A program made the translations under genes and the position numbers. From the NCBI GenBank assembly GCA_947475295.1, contig CANJLF010000014.1, forward strand, positions 1-64,000: a stretch of DNA of 64,000 nucleotides, in the 5' to 3' direction. The notes under the pieces are model-generated. The model did not search any database. It was not told the DNA's origin and saw nothing but the letters and a program-made list of their open reading frames with translations. Shown piece by piece: positions 44,176-53,296 of the stretch (the first letter of the stretch is position 1; each line of letters starts with the position of its first letter). The stretch comes from Fidelibacterota bacterium (GTDB lineage: Bacteria > Pseudomonadota > Alphaproteobacteria > Rhodospirillales > Rhodospirillaceae).

Positions 44176-44955
44176 TTAAACCTCCAGCTCACACCACACC
44201 GGAGTGTGGTCCGAGGCCTTCTCCTTGCCGCGTGGGCCTTTGTCGATGCCGGCATTGGTCAGCGCGTCGGCGGCCTGGGGCGAGAGCAGGAGAAAATCGA
44301 TCAACAGCCCGTGGTCCTTTTGCCAGGCGCCGGCCTGATAATCCCAATAGGAGTATTGGTGCGGCAGGCTGTTGAAGGCCCGGAAGGCATCGGTGAGGCC
44401 TAAGTTCAGCAACGCGCGGAAACGCGCGCGGCTTTCGGGCTGCATCAGGGCGTCTTCGGCAAAAGCTTTGGCGCTGTAGACGTCGTCGTCCTTGAGAATG
44501 ACGTTGTAGTCGCCGCCGTAGAGGCGCATCTCGCCGTCGGCCAGACCGCGTTCCATGTGGGCCTTCAGGCGGTCCATCCAGGCCAGCTTGTAGGTAAACT
44601 TCTCGGTGCCCAGCGGATTGCCGTTGGGCAGATAGATCGAGGCCACGCGCAGTTTGCCGAAAACCGTGGCTTCCATATAGCGCGCGTGGTCATCGCTATC
44701 GCCACCGGGCAGCCGCGTCTCGATATCCTCCAGCGGTGATTTGGAAAGAATCGCGACGCCGTTATAGGTTTTCTGGCCGTGGGTGGCGACGTTGTAGCCC
44801 AGGTCCTCGATCTCCATGCGCGGGAAGTTCTCATCGACGCATTTGAGTTCCTGTAACAGCACCACGTCGGGCTGGGCCTCCTTCAGCCACGCCACGACAT
44901 TGGGCAGCCGCGCCCTGATCGAATTGACGTTCCAGGTGGCGACCTTGATTTTCAA
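44176..44955 (-). CDS. xth: Exodeoxyribonuclease III
   Basis: 259 residues from TTG at 44955 after AAAGGG. Family motifs are ATWNVNSIRARL, LLQELKCVDENFP, VASIYLPNGNPLG, YGGDYNVILKDDDVY and ASDHTPVWCEL. It is an AP endonuclease and 3'-5' exonuclease of base-excision repair. In alphaproteobacteria xth often sits with an IscA/ErpA gene and dgt; here these lie 2.3 and 4.8 kb away, with insertions between. Confidence 0.95.
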   Translation of the reverse strand: MKIKVATWNVNSIRARLPNVVAWLKEAQPDVVLLQELKCVDENFPRMEIEDLGYNVATHGQKTYNGVAILSKSPLEDIETRLPGGDSDDHARYMEATVFGKLRVASIYLPNGNPLGTEKFTYKLAWMDRLKAHMERGLADGEMRLYGGDYNVILKDDDVYSAKAFAEDALMQPESRARFRALLNLGLTDAFRAFNSLPHQYSYWDYQAGAWQKDHGLLIDFLLLSPQAADALTNAGIDKGPRGKEKASDHTPVWCELEV

Positions 44956-44973
44956 ATAAGACCCTTTGTTTCA

Positions 44974-44987
44974 CATACTTACGTATG
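44974..44987. promoter_or_regulatory. Short inverted repeat CATAC-N4-GTATG
   Basis: CATACTTACGTATG is a perfect 5-base inverted repeat between the diverging xth and M20 peptidase genes. It could be a small operator. Evidence is weak. Confidence 0.25.
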
Positions 44988-45096
44988 AAGCAGTCCCATA
45001 CTATTGAACGATCACGCCACTCAAAACAAGATGGGCAAAACAAGGTGGTGCAAGGCCATCGTACGTCATATCATCTTAGGGAAGGTGGGAACTCAA

Positions 45097-46437
45097 ATGA
45101 AGGAGAACACAAAGTCCATGAAATATTCCTTACGCATTTCAGCGTCGTTGCTGGCCTTGGGCCTGGCGTTTTTTGCCGCGGGCGCGACCGATGCCGCGAG
45201 CCCCGCACCCCTTCCCACCGCCAGCTCCGCCGATGTTCAGAAAATTCTGGCCAGCCCCGGCTTCAAGGCGGCCATCGCCACCATCGACAAAGACTATCAG
45301 CGCTATGTCGATGAAGGGGTGCACCTGACCGAAATTCCTGCGCCGCCCTTCAAGGAAGCCGTGCGCGCCAAGGAATACGAGCGGATGCTGAAAGACGCCG
45401 GCCTGACTGACGTCACCATCGACGCTGAGGGCAACGCTTACGGCACCCGCAAGGGCACCCATTCCGACGGCAAGTTTATCGTGGTTGCCGCGCACCTCGA
45501 CACCGTGTTCCCCGAAGGCACCGATGTGAAGGTCAAGAAGCAGGGTACCCGCTTCAACGCGCCCGGCATCGGCGACGACACCTATAGCTTGGCGGCGATC
45601 TTAAGCTTCGTGCGCGCCATGAACGCCGCCGGCATCAAAACCCGCGACGACATCATCTTCATGGGCAACGTGGGCGAAGAGGGCGAGGGCGATCTGCGCG
45701 GCGTACGCTACCTGTTCACCAAAGGGCCGCTCAAGGACAAGATCAAGGCGTTCATGTCGATCGAGGGCGGCAGCGCCAGCGGCATTACCACCGGCGGCGT
45801 CGGCTCCCGGCGTTACCGCGTGACATTCAGCGGCCCGGGCGGTCACAGCTACGGCGCCTTCGGCCTCGTGAACCCGATGTATGCCTTAGGCTCGGCCGCG
45901 GCCGAGTTTTCCCACACCGAAGTTCCAGAAAAGCCCAAGACCACCTTCGGCATCGGCGTCATCGGCGGCGGCACATCGGTCAACTCCATCCCGCTCAGCG
46001 TCTGGATGGATATCGACATGCGCTCTGAATCGCCCGCCGAACTTAACAAGGTCGAGGCGCGCATGTTCAAGATCATGGCGGACGCGACCGAGTCCGAAAA
46101 CAAGACCCGCGACACCAAGGAAGGCAAGATCACGGTCGACATCAAGAAGATCGGCGACCGTCCGGCCGGCACCATCGATGAAAAATCACCGCTGGTGCAA
46201 TCGGCCACAGCGGCGGTCGTCGCCGCGGGCCTTAAGCCTACCTACGGCTACGGCTCCACGGACTCCAATATTCCCTTCAGCCTCGGCATTCCCGCCATCA
46301 CCATTGGCAAGAACGGCCCCAATTCGGGCGGACGCGGGCATTCGCTGGACGAATGGATCGACGTCAATAAAGAGCCCATGCTCAAAGGCATGACCACCTG
46401 CCTCAGTGTTATCCTCGCCGTCGCCGGAATGGAATAA
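45097..46437 (+). CDS. Exported M20-family metallopeptidase
   Basis: 446 residues from ATG at 45097 after AAGGTGGGAA; ATG at 45118 is also possible. A signal peptide (SLLALGLAFFAAGATDA) leads the M20/M25/M40 fold: the first zinc ligands in VVAAHLDTVFP and IGDDTYSLAA, the catalytic Glu and zinc Glu in GNVGEEGEGDLRG, SIEGGS, and the dimerisation domain from VTFSGPGGHSYGAFG to MDIDMRSE. The last His is in GRGHSLDEW. It cleaves peptides or amides; the true substrate is unknown. Confidence 0.92.
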   Translation: MKENTKSMKYSLRISASLLALGLAFFAAGATDAASPAPLPTASSADVQKILASPGFKAAIATIDKDYQRYVDEGVHLTEIPAPPFKEAVRAKEYERMLKDAGLTDVTIDAEGNAYGTRKGTHSDGKFIVVAAHLDTVFPEGTDVKVKKQGTRFNAPGIGDDTYSLAAILSFVRAMNAAGIKTRDDIIFMGNVGEEGEGDLRGVRYLFTKGPLKDKIKAFMSIEGGSASGITTGGVGSRRYRVTFSGPGGHSYGAFGLVNPMYALGSAAAEFSHTEVPEKPKTTFGIGVIGGGTSVNSIPLSVWMDIDMRSESPAELNKVEARMFKIMADATESENKTRDTKEGKITVDIKKIGDRPAGTIDEKSPLVQSATAAVVAAGLKPTYGYGSTDSNIPFSLGIPAITIGKNGPNSGGRGHSLDEWIDVNKEPMLKGMTTCLSVILAVAGME

Positions 46438-46523
46438 TCAGGCGTCGACCAATTACGGCGGGCTGGTGAAATAACCGGCCCGCCGTTTCTCTTTTACACG
46501 AATGAATGTGCTAACGTCGGGGA

Positions 46524-47228
46524 ATGCTTTTCCGCCGGTTGTGCATTCTCAGTTTCGCGCTTGTGATGGCGGCGCCGGTTTTGGCCGCGGCGCCCAGCCA
46601 GTGTTCGCCTTACCGCACACCCATCACGCTCGACTTCAAGACCCTTAACCCTGCGCCGGTCTACAACAACCGGCTGTCGGTTCAGGGCATCCGCAATCTG
46701 TTCCGCGAACACACCGAGGCCGTGGTTGGGCCTCATGCGCGGGCGCTGGGCATCACCTATGCCGAAACCACCTACAGCGCTGAAGGGCATTCCGTGGCGC
46801 AGGAAGTGCGCGGCGGCTATTGCGTGTACTTGACCGCGCTCAACTTGAATTTCGGCTATAAGCGCATGCAGGTTTATGTTGCCAGCGAGTTCGCGCCGGG
46901 GACTTGCGAATACCGTGCCGTGCTCGATCACGAGAATCAGCATGTGGCGATCTACACCGGCGCCCTCAGGCAATTCGCGCCGCGTTTTCGGGCGGAAGTG
47001 GAGAAAATCCTGGGTGTGCAGCAGCCCGTTTTCACTCGTAGCGCTCAGGCCGGCATGGATACGGCGCTCAAGGCGGCGGAGAACGGCATGACGGCTTTGC
47101 TGTCGCAGTTCCAGATGATCACGGATCAGGGCAACGCGCCCTTGGATTCCGCAAGCAACTATCAGGCCACCGCCGGCCTTTGCGCGAATTGGGATGGAAC
47201 GAGCGCGCCGCCGCCCCAGCGTCGATAG
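46524..47228 (+). CDS. Putative exported DUF922-type zinc protease
   Basis: 234 residues with a signal peptide ending near VLAAAPS. The HExxH motif is in AVLDHENQHVAIYTGAL. Four Cys occur (SQCSPY, GGYCVYL, GTCEYR, GLCANW). The rest resembles the DUF922 family of putative secreted zinc proteases, with the segment YAETTYSAEGHSV before the motif. Activity is predicted from the motif only. It stands 86 bases after the M20 gene and faces the IscA/ErpA gene. Confidence 0.7.
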   Translation: MLFRRLCILSFALVMAAPVLAAAPSQCSPYRTPITLDFKTLNPAPVYNNRLSVQGIRNLFREHTEAVVGPHARALGITYAETTYSAEGHSVAQEVRGGYCVYLTALNLNFGYKRMQVYVASEFAPGTCEYRAVLDHENQHVAIYTGALRQFAPRFRAEVEKILGVQQPVFTRSAQAGMDTALKAAENGMTALLSQFQMITDQGNAPLDSASNYQATAGLCANWDGTSAPPPQRR

Positions 47229-47235
47229 GGCCGCG

Positions 47236-47586
47236 TTAAGCGGAGAAGGACGTGCCGCAGCCGCAGGTGGACGTGGCGTTGGGATTGCTGATGCGGAAGG
47301 ACGCCGCCATGAGATCATCGACGTAGTCGATCTGGCAGCCCTTCAAAAGGTCCATGGACGTTTCATCGACGATCAGCTTGGAGCCATGAAACTCATAGAC
47401 CCGGTCGTCGCCTGTCACCGCGCCGTCCATGCTGAAGTTGTAGGAAAAACCCGAGCAGCCGCCGCCCGAGACCGCAAGGCGCAGCATGAGGGCCGGATTG
47501 CCTTCGCTCGCGGCCAGGACGCGCACGCGTTCGGCGGCGGCCTTGGTCATGACGAGCGGGGCGGAATCGCTAGAGATGTTGTTCAT
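47236..47586 (-). CDS. erpA: HesB/IscA-family Fe-S cluster protein, ErpA-like
   Basis: 116 residues. The A-type carrier cysteines are in SGGGCSGFSYNF and STCGCGTSF, and the body has LIVDETSMDLLKGCQIDYVDD. It supplies Fe-S clusters to apo-proteins. ErpA and IscA are hard to separate from sequence; its linkage to xth and dgt in alphaproteobacteria favours ErpA, so the symbol is tentative. Confidence 0.88.
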   Translation of the reverse strand: MNNISSDSAPLVMTKAAAERVRVLAASEGNPALMLRLAVSGGGCSGFSYNFSMDGAVTGDDRVYEFHGSKLIVDETSMDLLKGCQIDYVDDLMAASFRISNPNATSTCGCGTSFSA

Positions 47587-47702
47587 GGCCCTAACTTAAG
47601 GCCGCGGGCTGGCGGATTCAAGGTAAGGCTTCGCGCTAGCGCTGGCCGCAACCTTAACTATATGATGCCTTCATTCTCCTGCCTCAAATAAGGATCACGC
47701 TC

Positions 47703-48263
47703 ATGCCCCGTACCGTCGCCGTTGTTGTCGGCAGCATCCGCAAGGACTCCATTAACCGCAAGCTGGCTCAGGCCCTGGCGGATTTGGCGCCGAAGTACCT
47801 GCAATTCGACTTTATCGATATCAGCAAACTTCAGCTTTACAACCAGGACCTCGACGCCAATCCGACGGCCGAATGGGTCAGCTTTCGCGCGCAGGTCAAA
47901 AAAGCCGACGCCGTTCTGTTCGTCACGCCGGAATATAACCGCTCCGTGCCGGGCGTGCTCAAGAACGCCATCGATGTGGGCTCGCGTCCTTATGGACAAA
48001 GTGTCTGGGACAAAAAACCGACGGCGGTGGTCAGCGCGTCGCCCGGAGCGGCAGGTGCCTTCGGCGCGAACCATCATCTGCGCCAGTCGCTGATGGTCTT
48101 GAACATGCCGGCCATGCAGCAGCCGGAAGCCTACATTCACGTGGGCGACGGGTTCTTCACCGCCGACGGCAAGATCGCCAATGACGGTACACGCGCCTAC
48201 GCTCAGAAAATCATCGACAGCTTCGCCGCCTGGGTCGAAGTCAACCTGCACACGCACCACTAG
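47703..48263 (+). CDS. NADPH-dependent FMN reductase
   Basis: 186 residues, ATG after AAGGA. The flavodoxin-like fold starts VAVVVGSIRKDSINRKLAQAL and has FVTPEYNRSVPGVLKNAIDVGSR and ASPGAAGAFGANHHLRQSL, as in ChrR/YieF and other NAD(P)H quinone or azo reductases. It is cytoplasmic and binds FMN. It may protect against quinones or chromate; the substrate is unknown. It converges on trxC. Confidence 0.92.
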   Translation: MPRTVAVVVGSIRKDSINRKLAQALADLAPKYLQFDFIDISKLQLYNQDLDANPTAEWVSFRAQVKKADAVLFVTPEYNRSVPGVLKNAIDVGSRPYGQSVWDKKPTAVVSASPGAAGAFGANHHLRQSLMVLNMPAMQQPEAYIHVGDGFFTADGKIANDGTRAYAQKIIDSFAAWVEVNLHTHH

Positions 48264-48279
48264 ACTTAGGCGCGCTGAT

Positions 48280-48735
48280 TTAGTGTCTGATTGACGTCTG
48301 GGGAAATTTGGTTTTCGCCCAGTCGATGATGGCGCGGCTGTCCATGGCGCCGGCGGTTTGGGCAATCAGATGTCCGCCGCCGGTGAGCAGCAGGGTCGGC
48401 ACGCTTTGAATGCCGAAGCGGCGGGCGACTTGCGGCGCCTCGTCGAGATTCAACTTTAAAAGCCGCGCGCGCGGCTCAAGCTGTTCGGCGGCGCGCTCGA
48501 ACATCGGTCCCATCATGCGGCAAGGACCGCACCACGGCGCCCAGACGTCAGTGAGCACCGGAATGGTATTGGCGGACATGTGACGGGTGAATCCGGCCTC
48601 GTCGACCGTGACAGGATGGCCGGTGAACAGCGCTTCGCCGCAGGCCCCGCACTTCGGGCCTTCAAGCAGTCGCGCCGAGGCCACGCGATTGATCTTGGCG
48701 CAGGCGGGGCAGACGATGTGTTCGGCGTCGCTCAT
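48280..48735 (-). CDS. trxC: Thioredoxin 2
   Basis: 151 residues. The N-terminal zinc finger has CPAC and CGAC, and the thioredoxin domain has WAPWCGPCRMMGP and FGIQSVPTLLL. TrxC reduces disulfides in the cytoplasm and its zinc site responds to oxidation. Length and order of motifs are normal for TrxC. Confidence 0.94.
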   Translation of the reverse strand: MSDAEHIVCPACAKINRVASARLLEGPKCGACGEALFTGHPVTVDEAGFTRHMSANTIPVLTDVWAPWCGPCRMMGPMFERAAEQLEPRARLLKLNLDEAPQVARRFGIQSVPTLLLTGGGHLIAQTAGAMDSRAIIDWAKTKFPQTSIRH

Positions 48736-48781
48736 GGTGGTGAATATGGTGAGCGTTCCGGTAACGCGCCAGGGGGTGCCG

Positions 48782-49657
48782 TTAGTCGGAGCGCGCGACG
48801 CGAAAGCCGATGTAGGGGTCGCGCTCGCCCGCCCCGGTGCCTTGGCGGAAGGCGGGGCGCAGGCGTTGCGGCAGGCTCGTCCAGGAACCGCCCCGGGTCA
48901 TGCGCATACGGCAGTTGGGTTTTTGGCGCGCGCTGCCGTCAACCGGTCCGCTCAACGGGTTTTCATCCCAGCAGTCCTCGACCCATTCCCAGACATTGCC
49001 CGCCATATCGTAGAGACCGAAGCCATTGGCCGGAAAGCTGCCGACGGGTGATGCAAGTTCCCATTTGTCCTCGCCGCTGGCGTAGGGTCCGCAACAGGCG
49101 TCCATGCCGTAGTTGGCGAAAGCGCGCGTGGCCTGATCGCCCCAGGAATAGGTCGTGCTTGCCCCACCGCGCGCGGCATATTCCCATTCGGCTTCCGAGA
49201 GCAGGCGGTAGGTCTTGCCGGTTTTAGCGCTTAGCCATTTCACATAGCCTTGCGCTTCATTCCAATTGAGGTCGTCCACAGGATAGGGACCGCGGTCGGT
49301 GGGATCGCCGGGCCTGGGCTTGCAGCCAAGCTCGGCCCGGCACTCTTGCCGCGGGACGCGCGCGCAGCCGCCGTCATTGAGACAGGCTTGCCATTCGCCG
49401 TGGGTAATCTCGAACTTTCCGACGGCGAGGGCATAGGAAATGCTCACTTTGCGCTGTGGTCCGTCGTAGGGCTCGCGGCTCGGTTCATTGTCCGGAGCGC
49501 CCATCAAGAAACTCCGTTGGGGCAGAACCACCATCACCGGACAGTCGGCGCAATCCTTGAATACGGTTCCGGCTCTGCGCAAAGCCGTTGGCGCATCCGC
49601 ACAGGCCGCGAGCGAAACCAACAGCGTCGCGATGAGTGCCGCCAGGACCTTTTGCAT
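48782..49657 (-). CDS. FGE/SUMF1-fold lipoprotein
   Basis: About 291 residues from ATG at 49657, with a lipobox LAAC (Cys19). FGE-sulfatase domain: MGAPDNEPSREPYDGPQ, KFEITHGEWQAC, PVDDLNWNEAQGYVKWLS, LSEAEWEYAARGG, GLYDMAGNVWEWVED, RMTRGGSWTS and IGFRVAR. The cysteine pair used by true formylglycine-generating enzymes near RGGSW is absent, so it is a non-sulfatase member. Its lipid anchor places it in the envelope; the substrate is unknown. It diverges from dgt. Confidence 0.9.
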   Translation of the reverse strand: MQKVLAALIATLLVSLAACADAPTALRRAGTVFKDCADCPVMVVLPQRSFLMGAPDNEPSREPYDGPQRKVSISYALAVGKFEITHGEWQACLNDGGCARVPRQECRAELGCKPRPGDPTDRGPYPVDDLNWNEAQGYVKWLSAKTGKTYRLLSEAEWEYAARGGASTTYSWGDQATRAFANYGMDACCGPYASGEDKWELASPVGSFPANGFGLYDMAGNVWEWVEDCWDENPLSGPVDGSARQKPNCRMRMTRGGSWTSLPQRLRPAFRQGTGAGERDPYIGFRVARSD

Positions 49658-49754
49658 CGACCGCCTTTGAGCGAGGGAAGGCGCCGAGGCTATCACGCGG
49701 GGTGAAAAGAATGCCAGCATTGCCGGGCTGCAGAGGCTCCGCTAGTGTCGGCTC

Positions 49755-50957
49755 ATGGCCCAAGACGTTGCAAAACTCGCGGGATGTTTCGTATCCCTGG
49801 CGACCGACCCGGCCCAAAGCCGCGGGCGGTTGCACGGGGAGGAGGAGTCGCCGACCCGCACCGTGTATCAGCGCGACCGCGACCGTATTATTCACTGCGG
49901 CGCCTTCCGGCGGCTGAAATACAAGACCCAGGTTTTTGTCTACGGCGAGGGCGAGAACTACCGCACGCGCCTGACCCACAGCCTTGAAGTCTCGCAGATC
50001 GCGCGCTCCATTTCCCGCTTTGTGGGCCTCAACGAAGATATCGCCGAGGCATTGGCTTTAGCGCACGATCTGGGCCACACCTGCTTCGGCCACGCCGGCG
50101 AGGATGTACTGCAGGAATGCATGGCGGCCTACAACGGCTTCGATCACAACGCGCAAGGCTTGCGCATCGTCACCAAGCTTGAGCATCGCTACGCCGCCTT
50201 TGACGGACTTAACCTGACCTGGGAGACTCTCGAAGGTTTGGTGAAACACAACGGCCCTATCATCAAAGGCAACGGGGCCAAAGACGGTAAACCGGTGCCG
50301 CTGGCGATCACCGAGTACAATGCCGTGCAGGATCTGGAACTGGCAACATGGCCGGGCCCGGAAGCGCAAACCGCGGCCATCTCCGACGACATCGCCTACA
50401 ACGCCCACGATTTCGACGACGGCCTCAAGGCCGGGCTGTTCCCGCTGGACGCAGTTATGGAACTGCCGCTGGTGGGTCCGATCTTCAAGAGCGTCGCCGG
50501 GCGTTACCCCAATTTAGAAAGGGGGCGACTGATCCATGAATCCTTGCGGGCGTTGATCGCCGCCATGGTCAACGATGTTATCTTGGAATCCCACCGGCGC
50601 TTTAAAACCCTAAAGCCCGCATCCACCGCCGACGTGCGCGGGTTGGGTCAGCCCCTGGTAGGATTTTCCGCCGAGATGGCCGCCCATGAGAAAGCCGTGA
50701 AGAGCTTTCTGTTCACCAATATGTATCGCCATACGCGCGTGGTCCGCATGACCAGCAAGGCCAAGCGCATTGTCCGGGATCTCTTCGACCTGCTGTTGGC
50801 CGAGCCTCACCTTCTGCCGGACGATTGGCATGCCGGCCTCGACGGCCCCAAGACCTTGAAGACCGCGCGGCGTGTGGCCGATTACATCGCCGGCATGACC
50901 GACAAATTCGCGCTCGACGAACACGCGCGGCTGTTTGATCCGACGGTGAAGCCTTAA
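49755..50957 (+). CDS. dgt: dGTP triphosphohydrolase-like
   Basis: 400 residues. HD-domain motifs are [18 protein letters not shown] (first His), [16 protein letters not shown] (His-Asp) and [14 protein letters not shown]. The start [26 protein letters not shown] is typical of the dGTPase-like (type 2) proteins of alphaproteobacteria. It hydrolyses dNTPs to nucleoside and triphosphate. Its stop overlaps that of mscL by 4 bases on the opposite strand. Confidence 0.93.
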   Translation: MAQDVAKLAGCFVSLATDPAQSRGRLHGEEESPTRTVYQRDRDRIIHCGAFRRLKYKTQVFVYGEGENYRTRLTHSLEVSQIARSISRFVGLNEDIAEALALAHDLGHTCFGHAGEDVLQECMAAYNGFDHNAQGLRIVTKLEHRYAAFDGLNLTWETLEGLVKHNGPIIKGNGAKDGKPVPLAITEYNAVQDLELATWPGPEAQTAAISDDIAYNAHDFDDGLKAGLFPLDAVMELPLVGPIFKSVAGRYPNLERGRLIHESLRALIAAMVNDVILESHRRFKTLKPASTADVRGLGQPLVGFSAEMAAHEKAVKSFLFTNMYRHTRVVRMTSKAKRIVRDLFDLLLAEPHLLPDDWHAGLDGPKTLKTARRVADYIAGMTDKFALDEHARLFDPTVKP

Positions 50958-51394
50958 ACTCCTAAATCCGCCGTGCAGGCGCGGCACTTCAGGGCCGCCA
51001 CCGGAATATTAGACAGACAATAAGGGCAGGCTTTTTCCGTCAGGTCCGGCTCGACGTGGCCCATGGCCCGTTTGAAACGGTTGATCTGCTTCACCAGCAG
51101 AAACACGGCGAAGGCAACGATGGTGAAATCAATCACCGTGCTGAGGAATGCGCCGTAGGCGATGACCGGCACGCCGGCCTTTTTGGCCTCATCAAGGCTG
51201 GCGTAATCGACACTCGACAAATTTATGAACAGGTGGGAGAAGTCCACGCGCCCTAGGACGTAGCCGATCGGCGGCATGATCACATCGTTGACCAGCGAGG
51301 TGGTGATTTTCCCGAATGCGGCGCCGATGATGATGCCGACCGCGAGGTCAACGACATTGCCCTTGAGGGCGAATTCACGAAATTCCTTGAGCAT
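50954..51394 (-). CDS. mscL: Large-conductance mechanosensitive channel with zinc ribbon
   Basis: 146 residues from ATG at 51394 after AGAGGTG. MscL signatures: [45 protein letters not shown] and the second helix [28 protein letters not shown]. The C-terminus adds a CPYC...CRAC zinc ribbon after the usual end. It opens under membrane tension to release solutes. The frame upstream of the ATG is not MscL and is not taken. Confidence 0.93.
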   Translation of the reverse strand: MLKEFREFALKGNVVDLAVGIIIGAAFGKITTSLVNDVIMPPIGYVLGRVDFSHLFINLSSVDYASLDEAKKAGVPVIAYGAFLSTVIDFTIVAFAVFLLVKQINRFKRAMGHVEPDLTEKACPYCLSNIPVAALKCRACTADLGV

Positions 51395-51493
51395 GGCGCA
51401 CCTCTTTCTGCATGGCGTTTCTAACCCCACAATAACACGGCCCGCGGCGGGGTGTTCCAATCGAAATCCTTGAAGAATCGCCGGTTTACGCAT

Positions 51494-53296
51494 ATGAACC
51501 GCCCCATGAACCTCTCGATGAACATTTTCGCCACAGTCAAAACCCGCATCGACGCCGTGATTGGCGAATTGATGGCGGAAGGCGCACTGCCCACGGGGCT
51601 GGACCTGTCCAAGGTTTCGGCTGAGCCGCCGCGCGAGGCCGCCCATGGCGACGTCGCCACCAATGCCGCCATGGTGCTGTCCAAGCCCGCCGGCAAGGCC
51701 CCCAAGGATATCGCGACGCTGCTGGTGGAACGCTTCCAAAAGATGCCTGATGTCACGGCGGCCTCCATTGCCGGACCCGGTTTCATCAATCTCAAGCTGG
51801 CCGACAAGATCTGGCGCGACGCCTTGCGCGATGTGCTGGTCACGGGCACCGCCTACGGTGACGGCCAAGCCGGGCAGGGCGAGAAGATCAACGTTGAATA
51901 TGTCTCGGCCAATCCGACCGGACCCATGCACGTGGGCCATGCCCGCGGCGCGGTGTTCGGCGATGTACTCGCGCGTCTGCTGGCCAAAGCAGGCTTCGCC
52001 GTGACCAAGGAATATTACATCAACGACGCGGGCGGGCAGGTGGATCACGTCGCCCGGGCGCTGCGGATGCGTTATTTGCAGGCGCTGGGTCGTATCACCG
52101 AAGACGACGTGCAGGCGGCGCTCGCGCGCAAGGAAATCATGTACGGCGGCGACTATTTGATTCCCGTGGCCGAGGCCCTCAAGGCCCGCGACGGCGACAA
52201 ATGGGCGGCCGTAAATGACGACGCCGTTTGGATTCCGGTGCTTCGTGACTTCACCGTCGCTTACATGATGAAGGTGGTGAAGGAAGACCTCGCGGCTTTA
52301 AGCGTTCAGCACGACGTCTTCACCTCGGAAAAGGCCCTGGTCGATGCCGGCAAGGTCGATGATGCGCTGGCGTTCCTTGAGAAAGCGGGCCTGACTTATA
52401 CCGGCGTGCTGGAGCCGCCCAAAGGCAAGACCCCCGACGACTGGGAGCCGCGCCCGCAGCTTTTGTTCAAGGCCACGGAATTCGGCGACGAAGTCGACCG
52501 GCCCTTGAAGAAGTCCGACGGCACCTGGACCTATTTCGCCGGTGACATCGCCTATCACAAGAACAAGGTCGACCGGGGTTTTACAAACCTTGTCAATGTC
52601 TGGGGCGCCGATCACGGCGGCTACGTCAAACGCGTCCAGGCCGCCTTGAAGGCGCTGACCGCCGGGAAGGGCACGCTCGACGTCAAGCTGTGCCAGATGG
52701 TGCGCGTGCTCAACAACGGCGAGCCGGTGAAGATGTCCAAGCGCGCCGGCACTTTTGTAACCATGCGCGACCTGCTCGACGAGGTCGGCAAGGATGTTGT
52801 GCGTTTCATCATGCTGACCCGCAAGAATGACGCGCCCTTGGACTTCGACTACGCCAAGGTCCGGGAGAAGTCCCGCGAGAACCCGGTGTTCTATGTGCAA
52901 TACGCCCATGCCCGAGGACGAAGTGTCTTGCGCCACGCCGCCGAAATGTTTCCGGGCGCCGATCTGACCGACGCAGGCCTGGCCAAGGCCGATTTCGCGC
53001 GCCTTACAGACTCGGACGAAATCGGCGTGCTCCGGACGCTGGCCAACTGGCCGCGCACGGTGGAAGGGGCGGCCTTTGCCCACGAGCCGCACCGGCTGGC
53101 CTCTTATATGTACGAATTGGCCTCCCAGTTTCATGCCCTGTGGAACAAAGGTAACGACGCGGCCGAGTTACGCTTCCTGCAACCACAAGATCAATCCGTG
53201 TCGGTGGCGCGGCTGGCGCTTGTCCGCGGTGTCGGGCTGGTGATAGCGTCTGGCTTGGCTGTGTTCGGTGTCGAACCGGTAGAGGAAATGCGTTGA
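51494..53296 (+). CDS. argS: Arginine--tRNA ligase
   Basis: About 600 residues from ATG at 51494; ATG at 51518 ([10 protein letters not shown]) is another good start. The HIGH-like site is [24 protein letters not shown] appears as [13 protein letters not shown]. The DALR anticodon domain ends [17 protein letters not shown]. It charges tRNA-Arg. It is the first gene of the argS - SPOR - nagZ run and its stop overlaps the next start by one base. Confidence 0.96.
   Translation: MNRPMNLSMNIFATVKTRIDAVIGELMAEGALPTGLDLSKVSAEPPREAAHGDVATNAAMVLSKPAGKAPKDIATLLVERFQKMPDVTAASIAGPGFINLKLADKIWRDALRDVLVTGTAYGDGQAGQGEKINVEYVSANPTGPMHVGHARGAVFGDVLARLLAKAGFAVTKEYYINDAGGQVDHVARALRMRYLQALGRITEDDVQAALARKEIMYGGDYLIPVAEALKARDGDKWAAVNDDAVWIPVLRDFTVAYMMKVVKEDLAALSVQHDVFTSEKALVDAGKVDDALAFLEKAGLTYTGVLEPPKGKTPDDWEPRPQLLFKATEFGDEVDRPLKKSDGTWTYFAGDIAYHKNKVDRGFTNLVNVWGADHGGYVKRVQAALKALTAGKGTLDVKLCQMVRVLNNGEPVKMSKRAGTFVTMRDLLDEVGKDVVRFIMLTRKNDAPLDFDYAKVREKSRENPVFYVQYAHARGRSVLRHAAEMFPGADLTDAGLAKADFARLTDSDEIGVLRTLANWPRTVEGAAFAHEPHRLASYMYELASQFHALWNKGNDAAELRFLQPQDQSVSVARLALVRGVGLVIASGLAVFGVEPVEEMR

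Noticed and set aside
51395-52048. N-terminal extension of the mscL frame
   Set aside because: It overlaps the argS start on the other strand and lacks MscL similarity; the start at 51394 has a ribosome binding site.
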